From assembly GCA_039707655.1 (NCBI GenBank), contig CM077676.1:428087379-428151378 (forward strand): DNA of 64,000 nucleotides, read 5' to 3'. The notes below the pieces were generated by a model. That model saw nothing but the letters and a program-made list of their open reading frames with translations. It had not been told where the DNA came from and searched no databases. Each line of letters begins with the position of its first letter. The first letter of the stretch is position 1. Below, piece by piece: positions 34,987 through 46,139 of the stretch. The position numbers were made by a program, and so were the translations under genes. Source of the DNA: Elymus sibiricus. Lineage: Eukaryota > Streptophyta > Magnoliopsida > Poales > Poaceae.

Positions 34987-34999
34987 AAGGGGGGTAGAG
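34987..34999 (+). other. Polypurine tract 1 of the tandem element
   Basis: AAGGGGGGTAGAG ends two bases before LTR 2. Preceding sequence contains ACGAGGACGAGA, another common feature before gypsy 3' LTRs. The copy in unit 2 is at 41723-41735. Confidence 0.85.
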
Positions 35000-35001
35000 T
35001 T

Positions 35002-38000
35002 TGTAACACCCCAAAAATTTAACCATATTTTTATTAAATAAAATTTGGCCAGAAATAAAATTTTGATTTATATTGGGTCTTTTATTATTTTCAGAGTCTT
35101 TTCCGTTTTCTGTTTTCCAAAATTCTTCCCTCCATATAGAAATTTTGGGAAAATATTGTGGGCTTTGGTAGTTTTCCTAAATCATTTTAATTATATTTTA
35201 ATAACAGTAGGAAATATTTGCATAATAAAATTTTTCCCAAGATAACCATTTTGAAAGGCATTTTCAATACTTTAAATGCCTCTGTTCCACTACAACTATT
35301 TTAAATAATTCTTTAAAAATTCCACAAAAATAATGAGGAGTCATGTGATGCCTATAGATCACTTTTATTCAAAAACCCAACTTGGTCTTTTGAAAATTTC
35401 GAGCAAAACATCCTCTTTTATTTTCTGGTCCAGATTCAGCTTTGAACTGCAACTCTAATTTTAATTGCTCCAAAAATTCTGAAATTATTCCAGCTCATAG
35501 TCCTTCCAATCAAACCCTTAAGTCCAGAAGATCAGCTCCATTGGAATCCTTTTAGTTCACCAAATAAACCCTCCAAGTTTCTATCCAGAACTGAATTCTG
35601 GTAAAACTTGCACTAGGAAGTATCTCTTTTTGCCAAACCAACCCTTCCATCCTCCTTACCATCTAAAGAGACACCACCCTGCCATTTTTCACACCCAACA
35701 AAGTTCTCTAGCTAGCCCTAGCATTTCATCGAGCACACTGTGTGCATGACAGAAACTATACCTCTTCCTAAACTTCATTGGACACTTGATCATATGGCCA
35801 AACCATCATGTCCATCAACTCTGTAATCTCTAGGAGCATCCACCTGCCAAAAATCAGCTTGATTAGATCACTGTAGCTACCTCTGGCAATTCATCGAGCA
35901 CGTTTCGTCCATGTCCAGAGCGTGACCGGAGCGCGCGTTTTGCACCGCTGGCATTGGGCTACTGCCGCTCTGGTGCTGCCTCTCCTGCTCGCCCTAGTCC
36001 ACCTCTGGATCATCTGATCCTTCCCAGCGCCGGCCGACACCCTCGCTTGGCCGCTGGCGCCGGCCACTGCCGACCACCACCACCAGAAACCGCCGCCCGA
36101 CGAGTCCCACCTCGCCACGTCTCTACCAGAGCCGCCCCGCCTTAATTGCCACGGCCCGAGCTCATCCGCAGCGAGCCGACCCTCACCAGCCACCCACCGA
36201 CCTCGCCGACCATCGCCATCGCTCTTGTCTGCCATTAATGGCCGCTGCCGCAGCCTGCTGTGGACGGCGCCACCCGGGACACCTGGCCCCATTCCGAAGC
36301 CGCCAGCACAACCGCAGCTCAGCTACCCACCGTCCCAACCTATCTGTGGCTCACCCACCTTGCCGCCGACCACGTTTTGCCATCAATGGCAGCCGCCGGA
36401 AATGGCTGGAACAGCAACTCGCGAACCGACTCTCAGGTGCTATAAAAAGCCACCCCGAGCTCTTCCAGCTAACCACGCCGCTCCCCTCCTTCTCTGTGAG
36501 CTCTCCCGAGCAGCAAAGCGACCGGAAACGATCATCTCCCCTGCCTCCAGTAGCCACGGCCGCCGCCGTTTTTCCGTTGATTCCGATGCCAACAGGACAT
36601 CCCTCTCCTCCATTTCTTCTCCAAAAACCTCCAATCGACCCCACAGATCCATACCCGCCGCCAATTTCGTCGGAGGTGGCCCGTAGACGAAACACCCAAT
36701 TCGCCGTCGCCGGAGTTCCGCGGGACAGCTCGCCGCCGACGATTGGGTGGACTCCGGAGACCGTGCCGCCCCTCATCGTGATCGCTAGATCCTCCTGAGT
36801 CCACCCATGCCCTCAAAATCCCGAGGGAAGCCGCCATTTGCTGGCGAGCATCGCCGGAGTTCTGCCACTGTTCTACCAGAAAGAGAGGCGCGTGCGCGGC
36901 GAGTGGTCAAACCTGACCAGTGGGCCCGCGGGGCCCAGGGTCAGTGACCCAGAGCTCATACCGATTCGTCCTAGGTGAACACGTATTTCACTAAATACGT
37001 TTCGTCCTCTGGAAGGCGTATTTCTGTGAGCACTCCTTCGACGTCGCAGCCCGCCCACGCGGCCGAGCGGCTGGGCCCGGCCCAGTGGCACCGCACGGCT
37101 AAATCACGCTCAGGGCGTGCTTCTAACTCTTCTCTTTTTCTTTTTCAGTAGACCTCAAAAAAATTCCATAGCCATCATTTCAAATCCAAATCTGATGATT
37201 CAAATTTCTACATGCTTCTAAAATCATGCTCTATTATTATAGCTATGGTGAACATTTTTTTTAAGTCTTGTCTCTACTGGATCTTTTAAATAGTCCATTT
37301 CCTTCATTATCTCAGCTTAGAAAATTCCTAGGAAAATCATATGAACTCCAAATAACTTGATTCTTTTTCTAAAATTCCTTATATTTCATCTAGTTTATTT
37401 TAGTATTTATTCCAAAATTTTCCAAACAACTTTTAGTACTGTTTTTGCTTTGTGTGGTAATTTCAATATTTTTGAAAATAGGAAATGGAGAGAAGATAAA
37501 ATTTTCAAACTTTTGGTGTGCACCCAACATTTCTGCATGATCAAGGAAAGCATTTTGAACTTGGGATATGGTGATTGCATTTTCATTGCATGGTTGCATC
37601 AGTAGGAATTGCACCGTATGTGTAGTTTATCGCAAGTGCATGCATACATGGTCATATTATATCTTGTGCATGACTTGCACTTCACTCAAGCATCTGACAT
37701 GAGGAAAGGCTGTGAGCACAAGGAGCTCAGCTCCTGCCTTGGACGTGCTGGTGAGCACGGTCCTGTTGTGACACGACGGTGTCATCGTGGCTTGTGAGAT
37801 ATACCGGTTATAATAATAGCACCTCCTGAGTCGACCTAGATCGAGTCTTGTTCCGTCACACCTAGCTAAACACCGTGCTGCCACGGGTCTTCCCGCGAGG
37901 GAAGTACGGTTTAGTAAGTTGCTAACCCCTGTCTGTGTACACACCACATAGAGGGCCATGATGAGGGTTTCCACGGCCATGGACTAAATCCCGTCATCAG

Positions 38001-39395
38001 GTCAGGGGGCATGGGTGTATCCAGCTGGTTTGCCGAGAGCGGGGCACCCCTTGTAATCCGCGCGTATGAATAGTGATCCCATGCTAATCGAGATTGTAGT
38101 CTCCCTGACTTAGAGTTTTTCTTGAACGGTGCTTTGGGTGATTCCTGGCATCCGGAAAGTTAATCTGGTGTGTGCTGGTCAGGTGTGTTTTCAACACAAA
38201 GACCGTAGTGGGAATTAGTCAGTGCCACGGTGTTGACTAAAGAAATCTCATACATGTGGGTAAAGAGTACACCCTCTGCAGAGTTATACCTATTCGAATA
38301 GCCGTGTCCGCGGTCAAGGACGTTAGCTGGGAAGGGTCAAGTATCGGTCCGGTGTCTGTCTTCGGAGGAAAAATAATTAATTTGAGCATCAGATATTTTA
38401 CAGAATATTATTATTTCATCACTAATGTGGTCATGGATATTTTTGTTATCATGAATATTATGGTTGTGAACATTATTGTTACTATATGCATATTGTTGTG
38501 GACTAACCCGTTTCTCTTATTTTATTTTCCTAAGTGTCTCAGGGGCTGGCTAGACTACCCCGGACACCCAGTTTTATTTTCAAGACCTCTCGTGGCGTCG
38601 CTTGAGTTCATGGGCGGTCTGTCTCGCCCGATACTCTTTTAGACACCCGTTAGGCATTTCTTTTCAAGACCTACCGTGGCGTCACTTTTAGACACCCGAC
38701 TGGCATTTCTTTTCAAGACCTCTCGTGGCGTCGCTTGTGTTCATGGGCGGTCTATCTCGCCTGATACTCTTTTAGACACCCGTTTGGCATTTCTTTTGGA
38801 CTCTCGGGCGGTTCAGTCTCGCTCGATTGTCCACTTTTACTTTTCTTTGGTTTGTCACTAACAATTTAATTTTCTGCATATGCTAATATTTATCATGTCA
38901 TGTTTTAAATTTCAGCACCGTAGTAATATTCATCATGACATAATTTAATTTCGTTCAGCATGTGCAAATAATTTAACCCTTCATGATCATATGCATTCGG
39001 TATATCTTTTGTTCATTATGTTTGCAAGTACATTCAAACGTACTCACAGGCTTGTCCCTGGCTATTTAATTGGCCAGGTCAGGATTTCGACAAGGAGTAT
39101 TACCACGACGTCCATGCGGAGCCTAGGATAGCAGCCACGCGGGATAGGAATTATCCGGGTCAGCTTTTCCTGTGGAATGGAGCCCCACCGGCGTTGGAGA
39201 ACCACGAGTCACTTCCGTCATCCTCATTAGAAATCATTGTTGTATCATTAGACCTTTATGGTCTTGTATCCAATTCTTGTAATTGCTTGGTAATCTGTAA
39301 CAAGGACATGTCCACCAGTAACAGTAATCCTGGGCTGGTGACGACACGAGGGGTTAATTTCTGGGATATCATGTTCCGGAAATCCGGCCCCAACT
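35002..39395 (+). repeat. LTR 2 (middle) of the tandem element
   Basis: The 4394-bp middle LTR matches LTR 3 more closely than LTR 1 at most differing positions I compared, such as the ATTATATCTTGTGCATGACTTG insertion near 37658. Its last base is T, as in LTR 1, where LTR 3 has A. TATA box at 36441-36449. It serves as 3' LTR of unit 1 and 5' LTR of unit 2. Confidence 0.9.
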
Positions 39396-39399
39396 GCCT

Positions 39400-39415
39400 T
39401 GGTATCAGAGTCAGG
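39400..39415 (+). other. Primer-binding site 2, initiator tRNA-Met
   Basis: TGGTATCAGAGTCAGG follows LTR 2 by four bases and matches initiator tRNA-Met with one mismatch, a C to T change relative to unit 1. Confidence 0.88.
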
Positions 39416-39717
39416 CTGACCATTGGCTAAACCTATCTTAGCCTGGTCACTATCCTTAGGTTTCCACACCGTCGAAATCTTTTCTGTCCGTAGCTAAGCT
39501 CATCTCATCCAATAAGCCTGCACCGTGACCAGCCGACATCTTTTCACAGTCGGTGCCTAACCTATCAGCCCTGCCCATAGGCCGTGTGCCTGTGGCCGGC
39601 ACCTGAGTTGTCCCATCCACAAGCGTGCGATGGAAGACTCTGCTAGCTTATAAAGGAAGCCTTGCCCCAACTCAGCACATCACAGCCTCACTCTCAGTTC
39701 GAAACCCAACCACCAAG

Positions 39718-40515
39718 ATGCCTGGCCCCATCATTCACAACGAGACCACCGCAGTCGAGCTTGGTGACTTTGTGGTCATCCTCGCCAATCTCACCCGTCG
39801 TGCTTTCGGCATCGAAGAGCCGCCTGAGTATGTTGTGTACCAGGAGCACACGAGTGATGCCATCCACCACTTCTGGGCCACGGTGCACATCTACGGGAGG
39901 GGCACCGTATCGGAACGCCCCTACCGGTTCACCGGGAGGACGACCTCCGACGAGCCCCAAGCCATCCAACTTGCAGCCCGAGAGGCTGTTGTTCAACTCC
40001 GGCATCTGTCGCCGAGAGTTAACATCCGCCCCTTCTACTACTACCCTAGCCATGAAGGCTATGGTAGCCCGACCCAGGTTGCCAACGGAGACCATGAGTC
40101 AGATCCTTCCCTAGTGCATCTGGTGCGCTACCTAAGAGCGCAAGAGGCACTATTCGATCAGGTCACCCTTGATCTGATTGCGACCCGCGGGACGATCACT
40201 CTCCTGACCCCGGTGAGAAGTGAAGCTACACCCACCACCGACAGCCCGATAGTGCTGCTTGGGAGGCCTGTTGAGCCCCCAAGTTCCGCCCCTGTTATCT
40301 ACCCGGGCAGTGCCTTCGCCTCCCCTGAGGAACTCCGTCGCCTCTTGGAGACCCTCTCCAACGGGACGGTGACCTCGACACCCCACGAAGGGCACCACCG
40401 CTACCCCATCCCAGTAGCTCCCCATCTGACCCCGGTCAACTTCGACACTGAAGCTCACGGAGAGGCCTCAACATCTACAAGACGCGCCCGGCTAGATGTC
40501 GATGAGGTGGACTGA
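39718..40515 (+). CDS. ORF1 protein of the tandem element (unit 2)
   Basis: This is the second copy of the 265-residue ORF1 product, with the same start context and a TATAAAGG box 69 bases upstream (39649-39656). Compared with 32981-33778 I count six changed residues, most of them conservative or in loops, and no stop or frameshift. The double-stranded-RNA-binding-like segment (36-96) is intact. The open frame implies that the duplication is recent or that both copies were retained by selection; the sequence alone does not decide. Confidence 0.7.
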   Translation: MPGPIIHNETTAVELGDFVVILANLTRRAFGIEEPPEYVVYQEHTSDAIHHFWATVHIYGRGTVSERPYRFTGRTTSDEPQAIQLAAREAVVQLRHLSPRVNIRPFYYYPSHEGYGSPTQVANGDHESDPSLVHLVRYLRAQEALFDQVTLDLIATRGTITLLTPVRSEATPTTDSPIVLLGRPVEPPSSAPVIYPGSAFASPEELRRLLETLSNGTVTSTPHEGHHRYPIPVAPHLTPVNFDTEAHGEASTSTRRARLDVDEVD

Positions 40516-40900
40516 GTCCACCAGTATTGTTATAGAGCCTTAGTGGCCCTGTTACCCTGTATTTTCGTAGTAGCGGTTGTATGGTGTAGTAAGTTTGTAA
40601 ACCACTTGTGTGCCAATGGTAGTATGTGTGCCCTGTCATAAATTGTTGACATGTGGTGACTGAGTAAATTCTGGACGTGACTGCTAAACCCCCCCTAGCC
40701 GACACGCACAGTAATACGTCACATTCCTTGTTGGGATCGAGGTCTGAGTTTTTGACCAGACAACCCCGCGCCGGAACAGGTGCACAAGTTATACTGGCAC
40801 CGCTTCATGTTTCCCCCCCTGGCATTCTATAAAAGGCCATATCCGCAAATCACACCAGCCATCATCACCTCGAGCACTGATTTTCCCCATCCACCCATCC

Positions 40901-41542
40901 ATGTCTCACCCCGGAGCTTACATGAGAACCCCCAATGCAAACCCTGGTAGTTTTGTTAAGATATTGTGGGATTTTACCCGCAATACTCTTGGCTCCACCC
41001 ACCCACCCCAGTATGAGTTGTTCAAATCGAGGATCACTCCTAGTCTCTCGAAATACTGGGCAGCTGTGCACATCCCACCGGCAGATTTAAACCAAGGCCC
41101 TCCATATGTTATCTTCATCGGGAGATCCATGCCAACCTTAGGCATGGCCATTGAGTCTGCTGCTTATGAAGCAATTACCCGTCTTCGACCCGTGGTACCC
41201 TGTGCCAGCGAAAGGGAATACTGCTATTTCCCAAGCCGCGCAGCTTTTGGAGCAGAAGCTACGTTCCGCTGTGAACGTAATGAGAGCGATCCAGCTCTGG
41301 TCTATCTCATTCAGTATGTGATGGCCCAGGAGCATTTCACCCAGCAACTACTGGAGTATCTCCACTATCTTGCTGTTCTGAATCTCCGGATCGCCACTGG
41401 CGGACCCCCTCTGCCAACTCAGGAGGGACGCGTTCTACGTCTGCTTCCTCCACTTCCTCCACTCCCTCCGGAAGAAGAAGAATGTGCTCCAGAACCCGGA
41501 ACCCTTCCGCAAGACCCCGTAGATCTTACCTTCGAAGCGTAG
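40901..41542 (+). CDS. ORF2 protein of the tandem element (unit 2)
   Basis: The second copy of the 213-residue ORF2 product starts 73 bases after a TATAAAAGG box (40828-40836). It differs from 34165-34806 by about two residues (Met for Leu at position 8, Leu for Ser at 80). Here the frame does not extend upstream of the ATG, which supports the start chosen for both copies. The domain picture is the same as in unit 1. Confidence 0.7.
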   Translation: MSHPGAYMRTPNANPGSFVKILWDFTRNTLGSTHPPQYELFKSRITPSLSKYWAAVHIPPADLNQGPPYVIFIGRSMPTLGMAIESAAYEAITRLRPVVPCASEREYCYFPSRAAFGAEATFRCERNESDPALVYLIQYVMAQEHFTQQLLEYLHYLAVLNLRIATGGPPLPTQEGRVLRLLPPLPPLPPEEEECAPEPGTLPQDPVDLTFEA

Positions 41543-41737
41543 ACGGTTATGAGCGTGGTTGCTGCTACATCTAGCACTTATTTTTGTGATGAAATGTTTG
41601 CGATGTATTTTAGAGCGTGTATCATAAATGCATTGCTATGTTTTCATTATGCATAATATTGTCTGTTGTGATATGCATTTAATTCATCCGCCCTTAACAA
41701 ATCTCGAGGACGAGATTTTCTTAAGGGGGGTAGAGTT

Positions 41738-44700
41738 TGTAACACCCCAAAAATTTAACCATATTTTTATTAAATAAAATTTGGCCAGAAATAAAATTTT
41801 GATTTATATTGGGTCTTTTATTATTTTTAGAGTCTTTTCCGTTTTCTGTTTTCCAAAATTCTTCCCTCCATATAGAAATTTTGGGAAAATATTGTGGGCT
41901 TTGGTAGTTTTCCTAAATCATTTTAATTATATTTTAATAACAGTAGGAAATATTTGCATAATAAAAAATTTCCCAAGATAACCATTTTTAAAGGCATTTT
42001 CAATACTTTAAATGCCTCTGTTGCACTACAACTATTTTAAATAATTCTTTAAAAATTCCACAAAAATTATGAGGAGTCATGTGATGCCTATAGATCACTT
42101 TTATTCAAAAACCCAACTTGGTCTTTTGAAAATTTTGAGCAAAACATCCTCTTTTCTTTTCTGGTCCAGATTCAGCTTTGAACTGCAACCCTAATTTGAA
42201 TTGCTCCAAAAATTCTGAAATTATTCTAGCTCATAGTCCTTCCAATCAAACCCTTAAGTCCAGAAGATCAGCTCCATTGGAATCCTTTTAGTTCACCAAA
42301 TAAACCCTCCAAGTTTCTGTCCAGAACTGAATTCTGGTAAAACTTGCACTAGGAAGTATCTCTTTTTGCCAAACCAACCCTTCCATCCTCCTTACCATCT
42401 AAAGAGACACCACCCTGCCATTTTTCACACCCTACAAAGTTCTCTAGCTAGCCCTAGCATTTCATCGAGCACACTGTGTGCATGACATAAACTATACCTC
42501 TTCCTAAACATCATTGGACACTTGATCATATGGCCAAACCATCATGTCCATCAACTCTGTAATCTCTAGGAGCATCCACCTGCCAAAAATCAGCTTGATT
42601 AGATCACTGTAGCTACCTCTGGCAATTCATCGAGCACGTTTCGTGCATGTCCAGAGCGTGACCGGAGCGCGCGTTTTGCACCGCTGGCATTGGGCTACTG
42701 CCGCTCTGGTGTTGCCTCTCCTGCTCGCCCTAGTCCACCTCTGGATCATCTGATCCTTCCCAGCGCCGGCCGACACCCTCGCTTGGCCGCTGGCGCCGGC
42801 CACCGCCGACCACCACCACCAGAAACCGTCGCCCGACGAGTCCCACCTCGCCACGTCTCTGCCAGAGCCGCCCCGCCTTAATTGCCACGGCCCGAGCTCA
42901 TCCGCAGCGAGCCGACCCTCACCAGCCACCCACCGACCTCGCCGACCATCGCCACCGCTCTCATCTGCCATTAATGGCCGCTGCCGCAGCCTGCTGTGGA
43001 CGGCGCCACCCGGGACACCTGGCCCCAGTCCGAAGCCGCCAGCACAACCGCAGCTCAGCTACCCACCGTCCCAACCTATCCGTGGCTCACCCACCTTGCC
43101 GCCGACCACGTTCTGCCATCAATGGCAGCCGCCGGAAACGGCTGGAACAGCAACTCGCGAACCGACTCTCAGGTGCTATAAAAAGCCACCCCGAGCTCTT
43201 CCAGCTAACCACGCCACTCCCCTCCTTCTCTGTGAGCTCTCCCGAGCAGCAAAGCGACCGGAAAGGGTCATCTCCCCTGCCTCCAGTAGCCACGGCCGCC
43301 GCCGTTTTTCCGTTGATTCCGATGCCAACAGGACATCCCTCTCCTCCATTTCTTCTCCAAAAACCTCCAATCGACCCCACAGATCCATACCCGCCGCCAA
43401 TTTCGTCGGAGGTGGCCCGTAGACGAAACGCCCAATTCGCCGTCGCCGGAGTTCCGCGGGACAGCTCGCCGCCGACGATTGGGTGGACTCCGGAGACCGT
43501 GCCGCCCCTCATCGTGATCGCCAGTTCCTCCTGAGTCCACCCATGCCCTCAAAATCCCGAAGGAAGCCGCCATTTTCCGGCGAGCATCGCCGGAGTTCCG
43601 CCACTGTTCTACCAGAAAGAGAGGCGCGCGCGCGGCGAGTGGTCAAACCTGACCAGTGGGCCCGCGGGGCCCACGGTCAGTGACCCAGGGCTCATACCGA
43701 TTCGTCCTAGGTGAACACGTATTTCACTAAATATGTTTCGTCCTCTGGAAGGCGTATTTCTGTGAGCACTCCTTCGACGTCGCAGCCCGCCCACGTGGCC
43801 GAGCGGCTGGGCCCGGCCAAGTGGCACCGCAAGGCTAAATCACGCTCAGGGCGTGTTTCTAACTCTTCTCTTTTTCTTTTTCAATAGACCTCAAAAAAAT
43901 TCCATAGCCATCATTTCAAATCCAAATCTGATGATTCAAATTTCTACATGCTTCTAAAATCATGCTCTATTATTATAGCTATGGTGAACATTTTTTTTAA
44001 GTCTTGTCTCTACTGGATCTTTTAAATAGTCCATTTCCTTAATTATCTCAGCTTAGAAAATTCCTAGGAAAATCATATGAACTCCAAATAATTTGATTAT
44101 TTTTCTAAAATTCTTTATATTTCATCTAGTTTATTTTAGTATTTATTCCAAAATTTTCCAAACAACTTTTAGTACTGTTTTTGCTTTGTGTGGTAATTTC
44201 AATATTTTTGAAACTAGGAAATGGAGGGAAGATAAAATTTTCAAACTTTTGGTGTGCACCCAACATTTCTGCATGATCAAGGAAAGCATTTTGAACTTGG
44301 GATATGGTGATTGCATTTTCATTGCATGGTTGCATCAGTACGAATTGCACCGTATGTGTAGTTTATCGCAAGTGCATGCATACATGGTCATATTATATCT
44401 TGTGCATGACTTGCACTTCACTCAAGCATCTGACATGAGGAAAGGCTGTGAGCACAAGGAGCTCAGCTCCTGCCTTGGACGTGCTGGTGAGCACGGTCCT
44501 GTTGTGACACGACGGTGTCATCGTGGCTTGTGAGATATACCGGTTATAATAATAGCACCTCCTGAGTCGACCTAGATCGAGTCTTGTTCCATCACACCTA
44601 GCTAAACACCGTGCTGCCACGGGTCTTCCCGTGAGGGAAGTACGGTTTAGTAAGTTGCTAACCCCTGTCTGTGTACACACCACATAGAGGGCCATGATGA

Positions 44701-46128
44701 GGGTTTCCACGGCCATGGACTAAATCCCGTCATCAGGTCAGGGGGCATGGGTGTATCCAGCTGGTTTGCCGAGAGCGGGGCACCCCTTGTAATCCGCATG
44801 TATGAATAGTGATCCCATGCTAATCGAGATTGTAGTCTCCCCGACTTAGAGTTTTTCTTGAACGGTGCTTTGGGTGATTCCTGGCATCCGGAAAGTTAAT
44901 CTGGTGTGTGCTGGTCAGGTGTGTTTTCAACACAAAGACCGTAGTGGGAATTAGTCAGCCACGGTGTTGACTAAAGAAATCTCATACACGTGGGTAAAGA
45001 GTACACCCTCTGCAGGGTTATACCTATTCGAATAGCCGTGTCCGCGGTCAAGGACGTTAGCTGGGAAGGGTCAAGTATCGGTCCGGTGTCGGTCTTCGGA
45101 GGAAAAATAATTAATTTGAGCATCAGATATTTTACAGAATATTATTATTTCATCACTAATCTGGTCATGGATATTTTTGTTATCATGAATATTATGGTTG
45201 TGAACATTATTGTTACTATATGCATATTGTTGAGGACTAACCCGTTTCTCTTATTTTATTTTCCTAAGTGTCCCAGGGGCTGGCTAGACTACCCCGGACA
45301 CCCAGTTTTATTTTCAAGACCTCTCGTGGCGTCGCTTGAGTTCATGGGCGGTCTGTCTCGCCCGATACTCTTTTAGACACCCGTTAGGCATTTCTTTTCA
45401 AGACCTACTGTGGCGTCACTTTTAGACACCCGACTGGCATTTCTTTTCAAGACCTCTCATGGCGTCGCTTGTGTTCATGGGCGGTCTATCTCGCCTGATA
45501 CTCTTTTAGACACCCGTTTGGCATTTCTTTTGGACTCTCGGGCGGTTCAGTCTCGCCCGATTGTCCACTTTTAATTTTCTTGGTTTGTCACTAACAATTT
45601 AATTTTCTGCATATGCTAATATTTATCATGTCATGTTTTAAATTTCAGCACCGTAATAATATTCATCATGACATAATTTAATTTCGTTCAACATGTGCAA
45701 ATAATTTAACCCATCATGATCATATGCATTCGGTATATCTTTTGTTCATTATGTTTGCGAGTACATTCAAACGTACTCACAGGCTTGTCCCTGGCTATTT
45801 AATTGGCCAGGTCAGGATTTCGACAAGGAGTATTACCACGACGTCCATGCGAAGCCTAGGATAGCAGCCACGCGGGACAGGAATTATTCGGGTCAGCTAT
45901 TCCTGTGGAATGGAGCCCCACCGGCGTTGGAGAACCACGAGTCACTTCCGTCATCCTCATTAGAAATCATTGTTGTATCATTAGACCTTTATGGTCTTGT
46001 ATCCAATTCTTGTAATTGCTTGGTAATCTGTAACAAGGACGTGTCCACCAGTAACACTAATCCTGGGCTGGTGACGACACGAGGGGTTAATTTCTGGGAT
46101 ATCATGTTCTGGAAATCCGGCCCCGACA
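41738..46128 (+). repeat. LTR 3 of the tandem element
   Basis: The 4391-bp LTR starts TGTAACACCCC and ends GGCCCCGACA, followed by the right ATAGC duplication. TATA box at 43177-43185. It is close to LTR 2 and more distant from LTR 1. Confidence 0.9.
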
Positions 46129-46139
46129 ATAGCACTTAC

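Larger units (their letters stand above)
28272..46128 (+). mobile_element. Tandem LTR retrotransposon: LTR-internal-LTR-internal-LTR
   Basis: Three LTRs (28272-32658, 35002-39395, 41738-46128) alternate with two near-identical internal domains (32659-35001 and 39396-41737). The whole array is flanked by a single pair of ATAGC (28267-28271 and 46129-46133), so it behaves as one insertion. Each internal domain has an initiator-tRNA-Met primer site, two ORFs and a polypurine tract. There is no gag, protease, reverse transcriptase or integrase. LTRs of about 4.39 kb around a 2.34-kb internal domain recall the LARD class of barley, but those were described as non-coding. The array sits in an intron of the antisense gene of the surrounding Tat-type element. 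Unequal crossing over between LTRs of sister or homologous copies is the simplest origin. Confidence 0.93.
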
